Part shown: positions 1-8,838 of the stretch, one piece after another
Layout: every line of letters begins with the position of its first letter
Numbering within the stretch: position 1 is the stretch's first letter
Source: an uncultured Blautia sp.
Lineage (GTDB): Bacteria > Bacillota > Clostridia > Lachnospirales > Lachnospiraceae
Direction: 5' to 3'
DNA: 64,000 nt
Assembly: GCF_937880195.1 (NCBI RefSeq)
Contig: NZ_CALFLA010000004.1
Coordinates: forward strand, 21,134-85,133
Notes under the pieces: model-generated
What the model was told of the DNA's origin: nothing
The model's input: the letters and a program-made list of their open reading frames with translations, nothing else
Database searches by the model: none
Program-made: the position numbers and the translations under genes

Positions 1-2
1 CA

Positions 3-971
3 GGGAAAGATACCATTTACCAGTTTATGACAGAGAATGGACTGGCTCTTGATCTGATGCCTTATATTAAAAAAGACCAGGAGTTTGCCAGAAGCCTTGC
101 TCCTGTAAATCTGGATTTCTGGACAACTGGAAAGAAACAGCTTTTTACTGTGTCGGATGTGCTTCTTTTAAGCGGCGGATACTGGTATGATGAGGAAATA
201 TTTGAACAGGCGGGAATAACAAAGATACCGGAAACTTGGGAGGAATTTCTTAAAGTCTGCGGACAGATTGAAGCCTGGGCAAAAAAAGAAAAGAACGGTG
301 TGGAATGTCTTCAAATGACCTCAGAAGCATATCTGTATTTTGTGGATCACCTTCTTGCAGTTCAGGATTCTCCCAGTGGCAGCGCCATCCGTAACAATCG
401 TCTGTTTATAGAGGAGAGGGCGGCAGAGGAAGTTCTTTCTATGCTGAAAAAGATTTATCCCTATTCCAGTTCAAAAGGGAATTACAGTTACCGGGACGAG
501 ACAGGGGCGTTTAACGATGGAAAAACTGCCATGTATATCAACGGGATCTGGGGAGCCCCTATGATTTCTGACAAGATTCAGGCTGCGTACGCGCTCTTTC
601 CTTCCAGAGAAGGCGAGAGAATTTCCTGCGAGTCTGCCTGTCTTGGATATCTTGTGGGAAACACAGGAGATAAAAAGAAACAGGAAGCCAGCGTACGCTT
701 TGTAAAATATATGCTGAGCCAGCCAGTGCAGGAGCGGATCTTAAAGGAGACAGAACAGGTTCCGGCAAATCCTCATGTGGATATCAAAAAATACAGAAAA
801 GGAATGGAGCGGTTTATTAAGGCGGCAGATACGGTAAAGGGAGCCGGACGGAAAATACAGGTTCCTGACAATCTGTGGAAGGAAAGCGCAAAACAGAATT
901 TTATGGAGGGAATCCTTGAGGTTCTGGAAGGAAAAATGGACGAACAGGAATTTATTCAGTCTCTAAGGTAA
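3..971 (+). CDS. Sugar ABC transporter substrate-binding protein (5' end outside window)
   Basis: The frame is already open at the first bases, so the signal peptide and start lie upstream and the ATG at 27 is internal; about 322 residues are visible. It resembles family 1 extracellular sugar-binding proteins: the stretch WYDEEIFEQAGI followed by PETWEEFL matches the hinge region of the next gene (WYNTDVFEQAGI), and GKTAMYINGIWGAP matches that gene's GKAAVLFNGVWNAS. Such lipid- or wall-tethered proteins capture a sugar outside the membrane and pass it to MalF/MalG-type permeases. It precedes a second binding protein and two permeases in the same direction, so it may be a diverged duplicate serving the same importer. 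Ligand unknown. The family call is firm; the pairing with the permeases is inference. Confidence 0.85.
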   Translation, partial: GKDTIYQFMTENGLALDLMPYIKKDQEFARSLAPVNLDFWTTGKKQLFTVSDVLLLSGGYWYDEEIFEQAGITKIPETWEEFLKVCGQIEAWAKKEKNGVECLQMTSEAYLYFVDHLLAVQDSPSGSAIRNNRLFIEERAAEEVLSMLKKIYPYSSSKGNYSYRDETGAFNDGKTAMYINGIWGAPMISDKIQAAYALFPSREGERISCESACLGYLVGNTGDKKKQEASVRFVKYMLSQPVQERILKETEQVPANPHVDIKKYRKGMERFIKAADTVKGAGRKIQVPDNLWKESAKQNFMEGILEVLEGKMDEQEFIQSLR

Positions 972-1009
972 AAATAATCCATGTTTTTGTGAAAAAGTAA
1001 AAATAATCC
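968..1009 (+). repeat. 13-bp direct repeat between the two binding-protein genes
   Basis: GTAAAAATAATCC occurs at 968-980, overlapping the end of the first gene, and again at 997-1009. The copies are exactly 29 bp apart, start to start. This could be an operator for the following gene or simply AT-rich drift. No regulator for it is visible in the window. Confidence 0.4.
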
Positions 1010-1123
1010 GCTGTTCCGGTCAATATTATTCATTCAAAATCACCATAAAATCAAATATCATATAAATATGTTAAGCAGAAATGCACAAGACGAAATAAAA
1101 ATGATGTTATGGAGGGAACAGAA

Positions 1124-2404
1124 ATGAAAAAAAGAACAATCAGTCTCCTTTTGGCCGGAGCAATGACAATGGCAGCGGCAATGGGAACAAGCGTAACTGC
1201 ATTTGCAGGAGAAGAAGATACACTGGAGTTTTATCATGGATATTACCATGATGAAAGCGAATGGCCGGCAGCTAAGGTTATGAGAGACATTTATGATGAG
1301 TTTGCTGCAAGCCATGCAGACGGTGAAGTTAAATTTGAGCCTATTGCAGTAGAAAACAGAGACGAGATCGTAAGCGCTGAGGTAGCGGGAGGAAACTTCC
1401 CGGATATGGTGGACTGCGGACTTCCTCTTTCTCTGGCAGCAATCAGCCAGGGACTGGTGCTTGACCTGAAACCGTATATTGATGAGAATAACCTTCAGGA
1501 TGCAGTAGGACTGAACTACACACAGAACGATGTAGACGGACATATTTACACTGTACATGATCAGCTTGAGAGCCGCGGCCTCTGGTACAACACAGATGTA
1601 TTTGAACAGGCAGGCATTACGGCAGAAGATGCTTTTAAGGACTGGGAAAGCTTTGGAACAGCTATGGATAAAGTACATGAGCTGGGCGGAGACATTTATG
1701 GATATGCGGCAGGACAGGGATCCCGTTATATTATAAACGCAGTTCTTGGATCTACAGAAGAAGGAAGAGCTCTTCTGGAGGGCGAACTGACACCGGAGGG
1801 AATCGAATCAGAGGCATTTGCCGAAGCGTTTAAGACAGCCGCTAAACTGGATCAGGCAAACGGTTCTGACCATACCACAGAGGATGTGGGAAATCTGATG
1901 GATGATTTCAATAAAAACGGAAAAGCTGCAGTTCTCTTTAACGGCGTATGGAATGCCAGCGGTATTTCAGAAGAACTTGCAGACAAGGTAGAATCCCAGA
2001 TCTTCCCGGGAAATATCGCTGTTGTAACAGCAGGCTCAGGACTTTCAGTTTCCGCAAACTTAAGCGAAGCAGAGACAGAGCTGGCTCTGGAATTTCTTGC
2101 ATACATGGTAAGCCCTGAGGTTCAGGCAAAGATCTTTACAGGAGTACAGGCAAATCCATGCAACACAACACTGGATCTTAACGCGCTTGCAGAAGAAAGC
2201 GGAGATCCTATTACAAAGAAACTGGCAGAGGCATGTACGCAGGTAAACGCTGCAGAAACAATTGTGAAAGACCTGAATCACGTATGGGGTTCAGACGTGG
2301 GAAGCGCTATTATCAATGCGCTGATGGAATCCGCTGTAGAAGGAACAGATATTGATGCGCGTTTTGAACAGTTAAAACAGGAGCTGACAGCTCTTGTAGC
2401 ATAA
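1124..2404 (+). CDS. Extracellular sugar-binding protein of ABC importer
   Basis: A secreted solute-binding protein of 426 residues. The start is placed at 1124 rather than the in-frame ATG at 1109, because GGAGGG at 1111-1116 is correctly spaced for it and a clean signal peptide follows: MKKR, a hydrophobic alanine-rich stretch, then AFA before GEED. No lipobox cysteine is present, so cell attachment is not obvious. The body has the family 1 binding-protein pattern, with a hinge segment RGLWYNTDVFEQAGI and a C-terminal helical region VQANPCN. A stable hairpin follows the stop, then two permeases, the classic order for a carbohydrate importer in which the binding protein is made in excess. 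No ATPase gene is nearby; importers of this kind usually share one MsmK/UgpC-like ATPase encoded elsewhere. Confidence 0.88.
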   Translation: MKKRTISLLLAGAMTMAAAMGTSVTAFAGEEDTLEFYHGYYHDESEWPAAKVMRDIYDEFAASHADGEVKFEPIAVENRDEIVSAEVAGGNFPDMVDCGLPLSLAAISQGLVLDLKPYIDENNLQDAVGLNYTQNDVDGHIYTVHDQLESRGLWYNTDVFEQAGITAEDAFKDWESFGTAMDKVHELGGDIYGYAAGQGSRYIINAVLGSTEEGRALLEGELTPEGIESEAFAEAFKTAAKLDQANGSDHTTEDVGNLMDDFNKNGKAAVLFNGVWNASGISEELADKVESQIFPGNIAVVTAGSGLSVSANLSEAETELALEFLAYMVSPEVQAKIFTGVQANPCNTTLDLNALAEESGDPITKKLAEACTQVNAAETIVKDLNHVWGSDVGSAIINALMESAVEGTDIDARFEQLKQELTALVA

Positions 2405-2428
2405 ATAAAAGAAATATCTGTAAAGGTT

Positions 2429-2452
2429 AGGAGGCGGCTTCGGCCGTCTCCT
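2429..2452 (+). terminator. UUCG-loop hairpin between binding protein and permeases
   Basis: A ten-pair stem (2429-2438 with 2443-2452) closed by a TTCG loop and followed by TTTTC. It lies between the binding-protein stop and the permease ribosome-binding site. It probably acts as a partial terminator or 3' stabiliser that sets a high ratio of binding protein to permeases. Confidence 0.7.
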
Positions 2453-2487
2453 TTTCAGCAAAAAAAACAAAAAGGAGGAATCCATTA

Positions 2488-3414
2488 ATGAAAACAAAGC
2501 GTATGAGCCGTAAGCGCAAAGGATTTATTCTGGCTTTTCTTACCCCCACAGTGATTGCGTTTGTTTTATTTTATCTTTATCCTATTGTGACGGTTTTTCT
2601 TACTTCATTCTGTAAATGGGATTACACAAATATTACCAGCCCGGAATTTTTCGGATTTGCAGACATGTGGAATAATTATCAGTATATTTTTGAACTTTAC
2701 CCATATTTCTGGGAGGCGCTTAAAAACTCCACAATATGGGCGCTTCTTGGAATTTTTGTGCAGATCCCTATTTCTGCGCTGATCGCCCTTGCGCTGTCTC
2801 GTAAGGTAAAAGGCGTAAAGTTTGTACGAAACGTTTACATTATTCCCTGTATGATCTCATCTGCGGCAATGGGTATGATCTTTCTTCAGTTATACAGCCC
2901 TCTTTACGGAGTGGTAAACCCCATTATCCGACTGTTTAAACCTGATTTTTCTGAAAATATTTTACTTCTCAGAGGGCCGGCTTTTATTGCCATGACCTGC
3001 GCTTATATTTTCTTTACAGGAACGACTACGCTTATGATCCTGGGAAATATTATGGCTGTGCCGGAGGACGTAAGAGAAGCCGCTATGCTGGACGGGGCAA
3101 GCGGACTGAAACAGGACTGGTATATTACGCTTCCTATGATAAAGGACACTTTAAGAACCGTATCTATCCTTTCTGCAACAGCCGGATTCCTGCTTTATAA
3201 CGAGGTTTATTTCCTGACAAAAGGAGCATCGGGAACATACAGTATCAGTTATGTGATCCGCGAGCTGGCGATCACCAGTTCCAGAACTCAGTTTGGCCGC
3301 GCCAACGCAGTGGCTGTGATCCAGATTCTTGCAGGAATGGTTATTATTATATTTGTAAACGTCTTATACAGCCAGCTCTTTAAGGGAAGAAAAATAAGAG
3401 GAGGTAAGTCATGA
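2488..3414 (+). CDS. Sugar ABC transporter permease, MalF/UgpA type
   Basis: An inner-membrane subunit of 308 residues with about six membrane segments. The first is at roughly residues 14-34, just after a basic N-terminus (KTKRMSRKRKG). The EAA loop that docks onto the ATPase is clear at residues 197-216 (EAAMLDGAS...ITLP). An AGGAGG site precedes the ATG, and the stop overlaps the next permease by ATGA, so the two are translationally coupled. Together with the next gene it should form the heterodimeric channel for the sugar bound by the upstream binding protein. Substrate not determinable from sequence. Confidence 0.92.
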   Translation: MKTKRMSRKRKGFILAFLTPTVIAFVLFYLYPIVTVFLTSFCKWDYTNITSPEFFGFADMWNNYQYIFELYPYFWEALKNSTIWALLGIFVQIPISALIALALSRKVKGVKFVRNVYIIPCMISSAAMGMIFLQLYSPLYGVVNPIIRLFKPDFSENILLLRGPAFIAMTCAYIFFTGTTTLMILGNIMAVPEDVREAAMLDGASGLKQDWYITLPMIKDTLRTVSILSATAGFLLYNEVYFLTKGASGTYSISYVIRELAITSSRTQFGRANAVAVIQILAGMVIIIFVNVLYSQLFKGRKIRGGKS

Positions 3415-4268
3415 GAAAAAAAGTAAAATCACATACTCAGGTTCAGACCCTGTCTCTGGGAACAAAAATCGTTACATATATCTGCCTTGCCTGGGCGCTT
3501 CTGGTAGCCCTTCTGCCTCTTGTATGGCTGTTTATTTCCAGTTTGAAAAAAGACCCTCTGGCAAGACCGGGCTTCCAGCTTCCGGATTCCATCTGCCTTG
3601 ACGGATATGTTTCTACCTTCCGCGACCTTCATGTTATGCGGTATTTTGGAAACAGTATGGTGATCGCCGGGGTTTCTGTTGTGATCAGTATCCTGATGAT
3701 CTCCATGTCCGCCTATGTGGTGGCGCGTATGGAATTTAAAGGGAAAAAACTGGTAAACCTTATGCTTTATTCTACCATGTTTATCCCTGCAACGGCCCTG
3801 ACCTACCCGGTTTATAATCTGGTAAATAAAATGCACATTTATAATACCAGAACAGCCCTTATTTTTATCTATGCCTGCAGCGGACTGGCGATCAGCTTTT
3901 TTGTAATAAAAAATTATTATGCGAATATTCCCCAGGAGCTTGAAGAGGCTGCCAGAATCGACGGCTGCGGTTATGCAATGACCTGGTGGAAAGTAATCTT
4001 TCCGATTGCAAGACCAGGGATCATGACTGCGGGAGTGCTTGCTTTTCTCAATAACTGGAACGAATACTACTGGGCGTCTCTTGTGATTGTAGACAGGGAA
4101 AAACTGACGGTTCCGGCGCTTCTGTCAACATTTACAACTTCCTTCCGCACAAATTACAACGGTCTTTTCTCAGCAATGGTGATCATTATCCTTCCGCCGG
4201 TTATTCTCTACTGTGTTTTCAGTAAGTTCTTTGTAGAAGCCCTTTCCGGCGGCGCGGTAAAAGGTTAA
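3411..4268 (+). CDS. Sugar ABC transporter permease, MalG/UgpE type
   Basis: Second permease half, 285 residues, starting at the ATG of an ATGA overlap with the previous gene. It shows the short N-terminal tail, a first membrane helix at about residues 22-43, and the EAA cytoplasmic loop starting at Glu179 (EAARIDGCG...FPIARPG). The FPIARPG ending and the conserved NNWNEYYW segment in the following loop are typical of MalG-type carbohydrate permeases. The gene is followed at 19 bp by an oxidoreductase, suggesting that the imported sugar is processed by the neighbouring enzymes. Confidence 0.92.
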   Translation: MRKKVKSHTQVQTLSLGTKIVTYICLAWALLVALLPLVWLFISSLKKDPLARPGFQLPDSICLDGYVSTFRDLHVMRYFGNSMVIAGVSVVISILMISMSAYVVARMEFKGKKLVNLMLYSTMFIPATALTYPVYNLVNKMHIYNTRTALIFIYACSGLAISFFVIKNYYANIPQELEEAARIDGCGYAMTWWKVIFPIARPGIMTAGVLAFLNNWNEYYWASLVIVDREKLTVPALLSTFTTSFRTNYNGLFSAMVIIILPPVILYCVFSKFFVEALSGGAVKG

Positions 4269-4287
4269 AAAGGAGGCGTACATACCA

Positions 4288-5556
4288 ATGAAAGTAATTA
4301 CAGCAGTTTTGATCGGGGCAGGCTTAAGAGGCGGCTGGGTATATGCAGACTATGCCAGAAATCACCCGGAAGATATGAAGATCGTAGCCGTAGCCGAGCC
4401 GGATGAAAAAAGAAGAAAACTGATAGCGTCTGTTCACGGACTGCCGGAAGACAAGTGCTATAAGGATTATAAGGAATTACTGGCAGAAGAAAAGATGGCG
4501 GACTGCGCTCTTATCTGCACCCAGGACACTATGCATTATGAACCGGTCATAAAAGCAATGGAAAAGGGCTATCATGTACTTTGCGAAAAACCCATGTCTC
4601 CGGACGCTTCGGAGATTGTGACAATGGGAAAAATGGCGGAAAAATACGACAGGATATTGATGATCTGTCATGTACTCCGCTACTCGGCCTTCTTTTCCAG
4701 AATTAAGAAACTTATTGATCAGGGAAGAATTGGGAAACTGATCAGTATTCAGCATATTGAAGAAGTGGGCTACTGGCATCACGCGCACAGCTTTGTCCGG
4801 GGAAACTGGAGAAGAAGCGAAGAAACCAGTCCCATGATCCTTCAGAAATGCTGTCATGATATGGATATTCTTTTATGGCTGGTGGGAAGTCCCTGCACAA
4901 AAGTAAGCTCCTTTGGAAATCTTACTTATTTCAGAGAAGAAAACGCGCCGGAGGGCGGTCCGGAATATTGTCTGGACGGCTGTCCGAAGAGAGATACCTG
5001 CGCCTTTTATGCGCCTAAATTTTATTTTGAGCATCCAAAGGCAGAATCAGACGGACTTATCCATGCAGTATCTACAGATACAGACAGGGAGGCAGTTCTT
5101 AAAGAACTGAAAACAGGCCCTTACGGAAGATGCGTGTTCCGCTGCGACAATACGGTGGTGGATCATCAGGTGGTAAATCTGGAATTTGAAAACCAGGTGA
5201 CAGTAAACATGACTATGTGCGCGTTTACAGAACAGTGCGCAAGACAGATCCATATCATGGGAACAGGCGGAGAGCTTCGGGGAGATATGGAAGAAGGGAA
5301 AATTGAAATATCAGATTTTGCAACAGGAGAGAAGGAAACCATCCGGCTTTATACGCCGCCTACAGGGCACAGCGGAAGCGATCAGAACATGATGAAGGAT
5401 TTCGTGCATTATCTTAGAGAGGACAGCGCCCGTATACGTTCTGCCGCATCGGTGTCTGTGGACAGCCATTTGATTGCTCTTGCGGCAGAAAAATCCAGAG
5501 TTGAAGGAGAAACTGTGGATTTCAAAAAATTCCGTCAGGAGATTGAGGAAAGATAA
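4288..5556 (+). CDS. Gfo/Idh/MocA family NAD(P)-dependent oxidoreductase
   Basis: A cytosolic dehydrogenase of 422 residues, larger than the usual 330-380. The N-terminal Rossmann fold begins at VLIGAGLRG (residues 8-16). The family's EKP motif, which holds the catalytic lysine, is at residues 100-102 (CEKPMS), and the substrate-side histidine region is CCHDMDILLW. Around residues 226-240 there is an inserted cysteine cluster (YCLDGCPKRDTC) with a further pair in GRCVFRCDN, which could bind a metal. Members oxidise or reduce sugars, inositols or sugar acids. Its place directly behind the sugar permeases suggests it acts on the imported compound. The family is certain, the substrate unknown. 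Confidence 0.9.
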   Translation: MKVITAVLIGAGLRGGWVYADYARNHPEDMKIVAVAEPDEKRRKLIASVHGLPEDKCYKDYKELLAEEKMADCALICTQDTMHYEPVIKAMEKGYHVLCEKPMSPDASEIVTMGKMAEKYDRILMICHVLRYSAFFSRIKKLIDQGRIGKLISIQHIEEVGYWHHAHSFVRGNWRRSEETSPMILQKCCHDMDILLWLVGSPCTKVSSFGNLTYFREENAPEGGPEYCLDGCPKRDTCAFYAPKFYFEHPKAESDGLIHAVSTDTDREAVLKELKTGPYGRCVFRCDNTVVDHQVVNLEFENQVTVNMTMCAFTEQCARQIHIMGTGGELRGDMEEGKIEISDFATGEKETIRLYTPPTGHSGSDQNMMKDFVHYLREDSARIRSAASVSVDSHLIALAAEKSRVEGETVDFKKFRQEIEER

Positions 5557-6381
5557 GTGCATCTTAGAAGATTTTGCAGAGAAATAAACCTTCCGCCGGA
5601 GGCAGTACAGATTGTAGAAAAGATGGACGGTCAGATTTCAGAATTGCAGTATGTGTATGTGAGAAACGGCTTCTGGACAGACAGACAAAAGATTTTTAAG
5701 GAAATCATTGCTTCTCCCGGTTACAGACAGAGATTTCTTTATTATTACTGCAGACTGGCTCTGGAAACCTTTGACAGGTACAAAGAAGAAGGAATCGAAG
5801 AAAAAGTGTTTTTTGATACCTTTTCTGATGTTGCGATCTGGTGCAGGGCATGTTTTCGACGGTACGGGGAATATGGTATTCAGGAATATGAATGGCTGTG
5901 GCGTCATGTGGAAATGACAATTTTCCGTTTTGGAAGACTGCAGTTTGAAAAAACGCTGTCTCCCTGGGAGTTCTGCAGCAAAGACAAAAAGCGGAATATC
6001 GGCGAGCCAATAATCAGCATCCACATCCCGGAGGGAGAACCGCTGGATGAGAAACTGTGCAGAGAATCCATTGCCCTGGGACAAAAGTTCTGGGGAAAAG
6101 ATCTTCCCTTTGTATGTCATTCCTGGCTTCTGTTTCCCGACTTAAAAAATCTTCTGGATGAAAATTCCAATATTATAAGATTCCAGGAAATGTTTGATAT
6201 CCAGTCTGTGGATTTTGAATTTCGGGAAGGAGAGGAAAGAATCTTCGGAAAAGTATTGGAGGATCCTCAAATGTACCCGGAAAAGACAAGGCTTCAGAGG
6301 GATGCCAGGAAATGGCTGATCCGGAGAAACAGGCTTGGAAGCGGGCTGGGAGTGCTGAAAACAGAATACGAAGAAAAATGA
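5557..6381 (+). CDS. Acyltransferase-domain (GNAT-like) protein
   Basis: A 274-residue cytosolic protein starting with GTG immediately after the preceding TAA, with GAGGAAAG just upstream inside the previous gene, so translation is coupled. I recognise it as the two-part acyltransferase-like family often found behind sugar ABC operons in Lachnospiraceae. The N-terminal helical half (about 1-140) contains RQRFLYYYCRLALETF. The GNAT-like C-terminal half (about 145-270) contains ISIHIPEGEPLDEKLCRESI and the conserved SWLLFPDLKNLLDENSNI. No acetyl-CoA pyrophosphate-loop motif could be identified, so enzymatic activity is not shown. Context suggests a role with the imported sugar. Confidence 0.65.
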   Translation: MHLRRFCREINLPPEAVQIVEKMDGQISELQYVYVRNGFWTDRQKIFKEIIASPGYRQRFLYYYCRLALETFDRYKEEGIEEKVFFDTFSDVAIWCRACFRRYGEYGIQEYEWLWRHVEMTIFRFGRLQFEKTLSPWEFCSKDKKRNIGEPIISIHIPEGEPLDEKLCRESIALGQKFWGKDLPFVCHSWLLFPDLKNLLDENSNIIRFQEMFDIQSVDFEFREGEERIFGKVLEDPQMYPEKTRLQRDARKWLIRRNRLGSGLGVLKTEYEEK

Positions 6382-6389
6382 CAGGATCT

Positions 6390-6416
6390 GAGAGGGGCGA
6401 CGGCTCCTCTCATTTT
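6390..6416 (+). terminator. Intrinsic terminator after the sugar operon
   Basis: GAGAGG (6390-6395) pairs with CCTCTC (6406-6411) around a ten-base loop, followed by ATTTTTG. It closes the sugar importer operon before the alarmone synthetase gene. Confidence 0.75.
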
Positions 6417-6489
6417 TGTGAAATAAGCCTGTACCGAAGGTTTTTCATATGATAAAATAAAAGGCAAGACCAATGGAGGAGGAAAGAAT

Positions 6490-7176
6490 TTGAACAGAAG
6501 CAGAAGTTTTACCTTTGATGAATTGATGACCGGAAACAGGTCCGAGGAGTTTATTGAATCAGCTTATCCTTTTATGAAGCTGATGATGCAGTATCGCTGC
6601 GCCATGCTTGAGGTACAGACAAAGTTTGAGGTTCTGAATACAGAGCTTTCTCTGGACAGCGACAGAAACCCCATCGAGTCCATATCCTGCAGGATTAAAA
6701 AGCCCATGAGCATTGCCGAAAAACTGAGGCGTAAAGGGTTGGAAGTAAGCCTGAAAAGTATAGAAGAACATCTTCACGACGTGGCGGGCATCCGTATTGT
6801 CTGCTTTTTTCCAAAGGATATTTATAAACTGGCAGAAAAGATCTGCTCTCAGGATGATATTCATCTTTTGGAAAAAAAGGATTATATAGCAAATCCCAAA
6901 CCCAACGGCTACAGAAGCCTGCATCTGATCCTGGAGGTTCCTGTATTTTTTGCAGACGAGAAGAAATGGATGCCTGTGGAAGTGCAGTTCCGCACCATTG
7001 CCATGGATTTCTGGGCCAGCATTGAACATAAGGTAAAGTACAAGAAAAATATTGATGATTCCAGAGCGGACATTGTGGAAAAACTGAAAGAATGCGCAGA
7101 AGGAATCCACTCTCTGGATATGCGGATGCAGGAGATCAGCGAATATATTGACGGCGGAGATTATGACGAGGAATAA
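6490..7176 (+). CDS. Small alarmone synthetase, RelQ-like GTP pyrophosphokinase
   Basis: A 228-residue single-domain (p)ppGpp synthetase. It starts at TTG 6490, preceded by GGAGGA. It carries the synthetase signature motifs: RIKKPMSIAEKL (ATP-contacting basic region), HDVAGIRIVCFF, NPKPNGYRSLHL and VEVQFRTIAMDFWASIEH...YK. There is no HD hydrolase domain, nor the TGS/ACT regulatory domains of long RelA/SpoT proteins. In Firmicutes such enzymes raise alarmone levels under envelope or antibiotic stress. Its direct neighbour is an ABC-F ribosomal ATPase, 65 bp downstream, so the pair may be co-expressed, although this is inference. Confidence 0.92.
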   Translation: MNRSRSFTFDELMTGNRSEEFIESAYPFMKLMMQYRCAMLEVQTKFEVLNTELSLDSDRNPIESISCRIKKPMSIAEKLRRKGLEVSLKSIEEHLHDVAGIRIVCFFPKDIYKLAEKICSQDDIHLLEKKDYIANPKPNGYRSLHLILEVPVFFADEKKWMPVEVQFRTIAMDFWASIEHKVKYKKNIDDSRADIVEKLKECAEGIHSLDMRMQEISEYIDGGDYDEE

Positions 7177-7241
7177 AGGAAGCGAAATATACAGACGTTT
7201 TCCTTTTGTAGATACAGAAGAAAATTTTCAGGGGGTACTTT

Positions 7242-8798
7242 ATGAGTATTTTAAATGTTGAGCATCTTTCCCATGGTTTTGGCGACCGGGCGATTTTTAC
7301 CGATGTGTCCTTCCGGCTTTTAAAGGGCGAGCATATCGGGTTTGTAGGCGCCAACGGGGAGGGAAAATCCACGTTTATGAATATTGTTACAGGAAAACTT
7401 ATGCCGGATGAAGGCAAGGTAGAGTGGGCGAAAAACGTCCGGGCAGGATATCTTGACCAGCATGCTGTCCTGGAAAAGGGAATGACCGTCAGAGACGTAC
7501 TGAAATCTGCCTTTGATCCACTTCTTCAAAAAGAGCAGAGAATGAACGAGATCTGCGATATGCTGGGAGAAGCAGATGAACAGGAAATGGAAGTTCTTAT
7601 GGAGGAACTGGGAACTATCCAGGATGAACTGACTCTTCATGATTTTTATGTGATCGACGCCAAGGTGGAGGAGGTTGCGAGAGCTTTAGGACTTTTGGAT
7701 CTGGGTCTGGAGCGGGATGTGACAGATTTAAGCGGAGGGCAGAGAACAAAGATCCTTCTTGCCAAGCTGCTTTTGGAAAAGCCGGATATTCTTCTTCTTG
7801 ACGAGCCTACCAATTATCTTGACGAGGAACATATCGCATGGCTGAAACGTTATCTTCTGGATTATGAAAACGCATTTATCCTTATTTCCCATGATATTCC
7901 ATTTTTAAACGAGGTGGTAAACCTTATTTATCATATGGAAAATCAGGAGCTTAACAGATATGTGGGAGATTACGATCATTTTCAGGAAGTTTACGCAGTA
8001 AAAAAGGCCCAGCTGGAGGCTGCTTATCGTCGTCAGCAGCAGGAGATCAGCGAACTGAAAGACTTTGTAGCAAGAAATAAAGCCCGTGTGTCCACAAGGA
8101 ATATGGCAATGTCCCGGCAGAAAAAGCTGGATAAGATGGATGTGATCGAGCTGGCGGCAGAGAAACCAAAGCCGGAATTTCATTTCCGCTACGGACGTAC
8201 TCCGGGGAAAATGCTGTTTGAAACTCATGATCTGGTGATCGGCTATGACCAGCCTCTGTCAAAGCCTTTGAACTTTTATATGGAAAGAGGGCAGAAGATC
8301 GCCCTTGTGGGAACAAACGGAATTGGAAAGACAACCCTTCTAAAAAGTATGCTGGGACTGATCCCTGCCCTTTCCGGTTCCTGTGAACAGGGAGAAAATC
8401 TTGCCATTGGATATTTTGAGCAGGAGGTTAAAGGCGATAATAAAAATACCTGCATTGAAGAGCTGTGGCAGGAGTTTCCCTCTTATAACCAGTATGAGAT
8501 CCGTTCTGCTCTTGCAAAGTGCGGTCTTACCACAAAACATATTGAAAGCCAGGTACGGGTTTTAAGCGGAGGCGAGCAGGCTAAGGTACGTCTGTGTAAA
8601 TTAGTGAACCGTGACACAAATATCCTGGCGCTGGACGAGCCTACAAACCATCTGGATGTAGATGCAAAGGATGAACTGAAAAAAGCCTTAAAGGAATACA
8701 GAGGAAGTCTGCTTCTGATCTGCCATGAGCCGGAGTTTTATCAGGATGTGGTAAATGAGGTATGGGATATGAGCAAATGGACGACCAGGGTCTTATAA
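7242..8798 (+). CDS. ABC-F family ATPase (ribosome-associated)
   Basis: A soluble protein of 518 residues with two ABC domains and no membrane segments, the mark of ABC-F translation factors. Walker A motifs are GANGEGKST and GTNGIGKTT, signatures are LSGGQRTK and LSGGEQAK, and Walker B/D-loop motifs are LLLDEPTNYLD and LALDEPTNHLD. The linker between the domains (about residues 240-320) is charged and helical, as expected for the P-site interaction motif. ABC-F proteins bind the ribosomal E site and either regulate elongation or confer resistance to ribosome-targeting antibiotics. The linker is fairly short, which favours a housekeeping type (YbiT/YkpA-like), but I cannot assign a subgroup. 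Confidence 0.92.
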   Translation: MSILNVEHLSHGFGDRAIFTDVSFRLLKGEHIGFVGANGEGKSTFMNIVTGKLMPDEGKVEWAKNVRAGYLDQHAVLEKGMTVRDVLKSAFDPLLQKEQRMNEICDMLGEADEQEMEVLMEELGTIQDELTLHDFYVIDAKVEEVARALGLLDLGLERDVTDLSGGQRTKILLAKLLLEKPDILLLDEPTNYLDEEHIAWLKRYLLDYENAFILISHDIPFLNEVVNLIYHMENQELNRYVGDYDHFQEVYAVKKAQLEAAYRRQQQEISELKDFVARNKARVSTRNMAMSRQKKLDKMDVIELAAEKPKPEFHFRYGRTPGKMLFETHDLVIGYDQPLSKPLNFYMERGQKIALVGTNGIGKTTLLKSMLGLIPALSGSCEQGENLAIGYFEQEVKGDNKNTCIEELWQEFPSYNQYEIRSALAKCGLTTKHIESQVRVLSGGEQAKVRLCKLVNRDTNILALDEPTNHLDVDAKDELKKALKEYRGSLLLICHEPEFYQDVVNEVWDMSKWTTRVL

Positions 8799-8838
8799 GT
8801 AAAAGAATATAAAGATTTTAAATTCAGGAGGTATTTTT

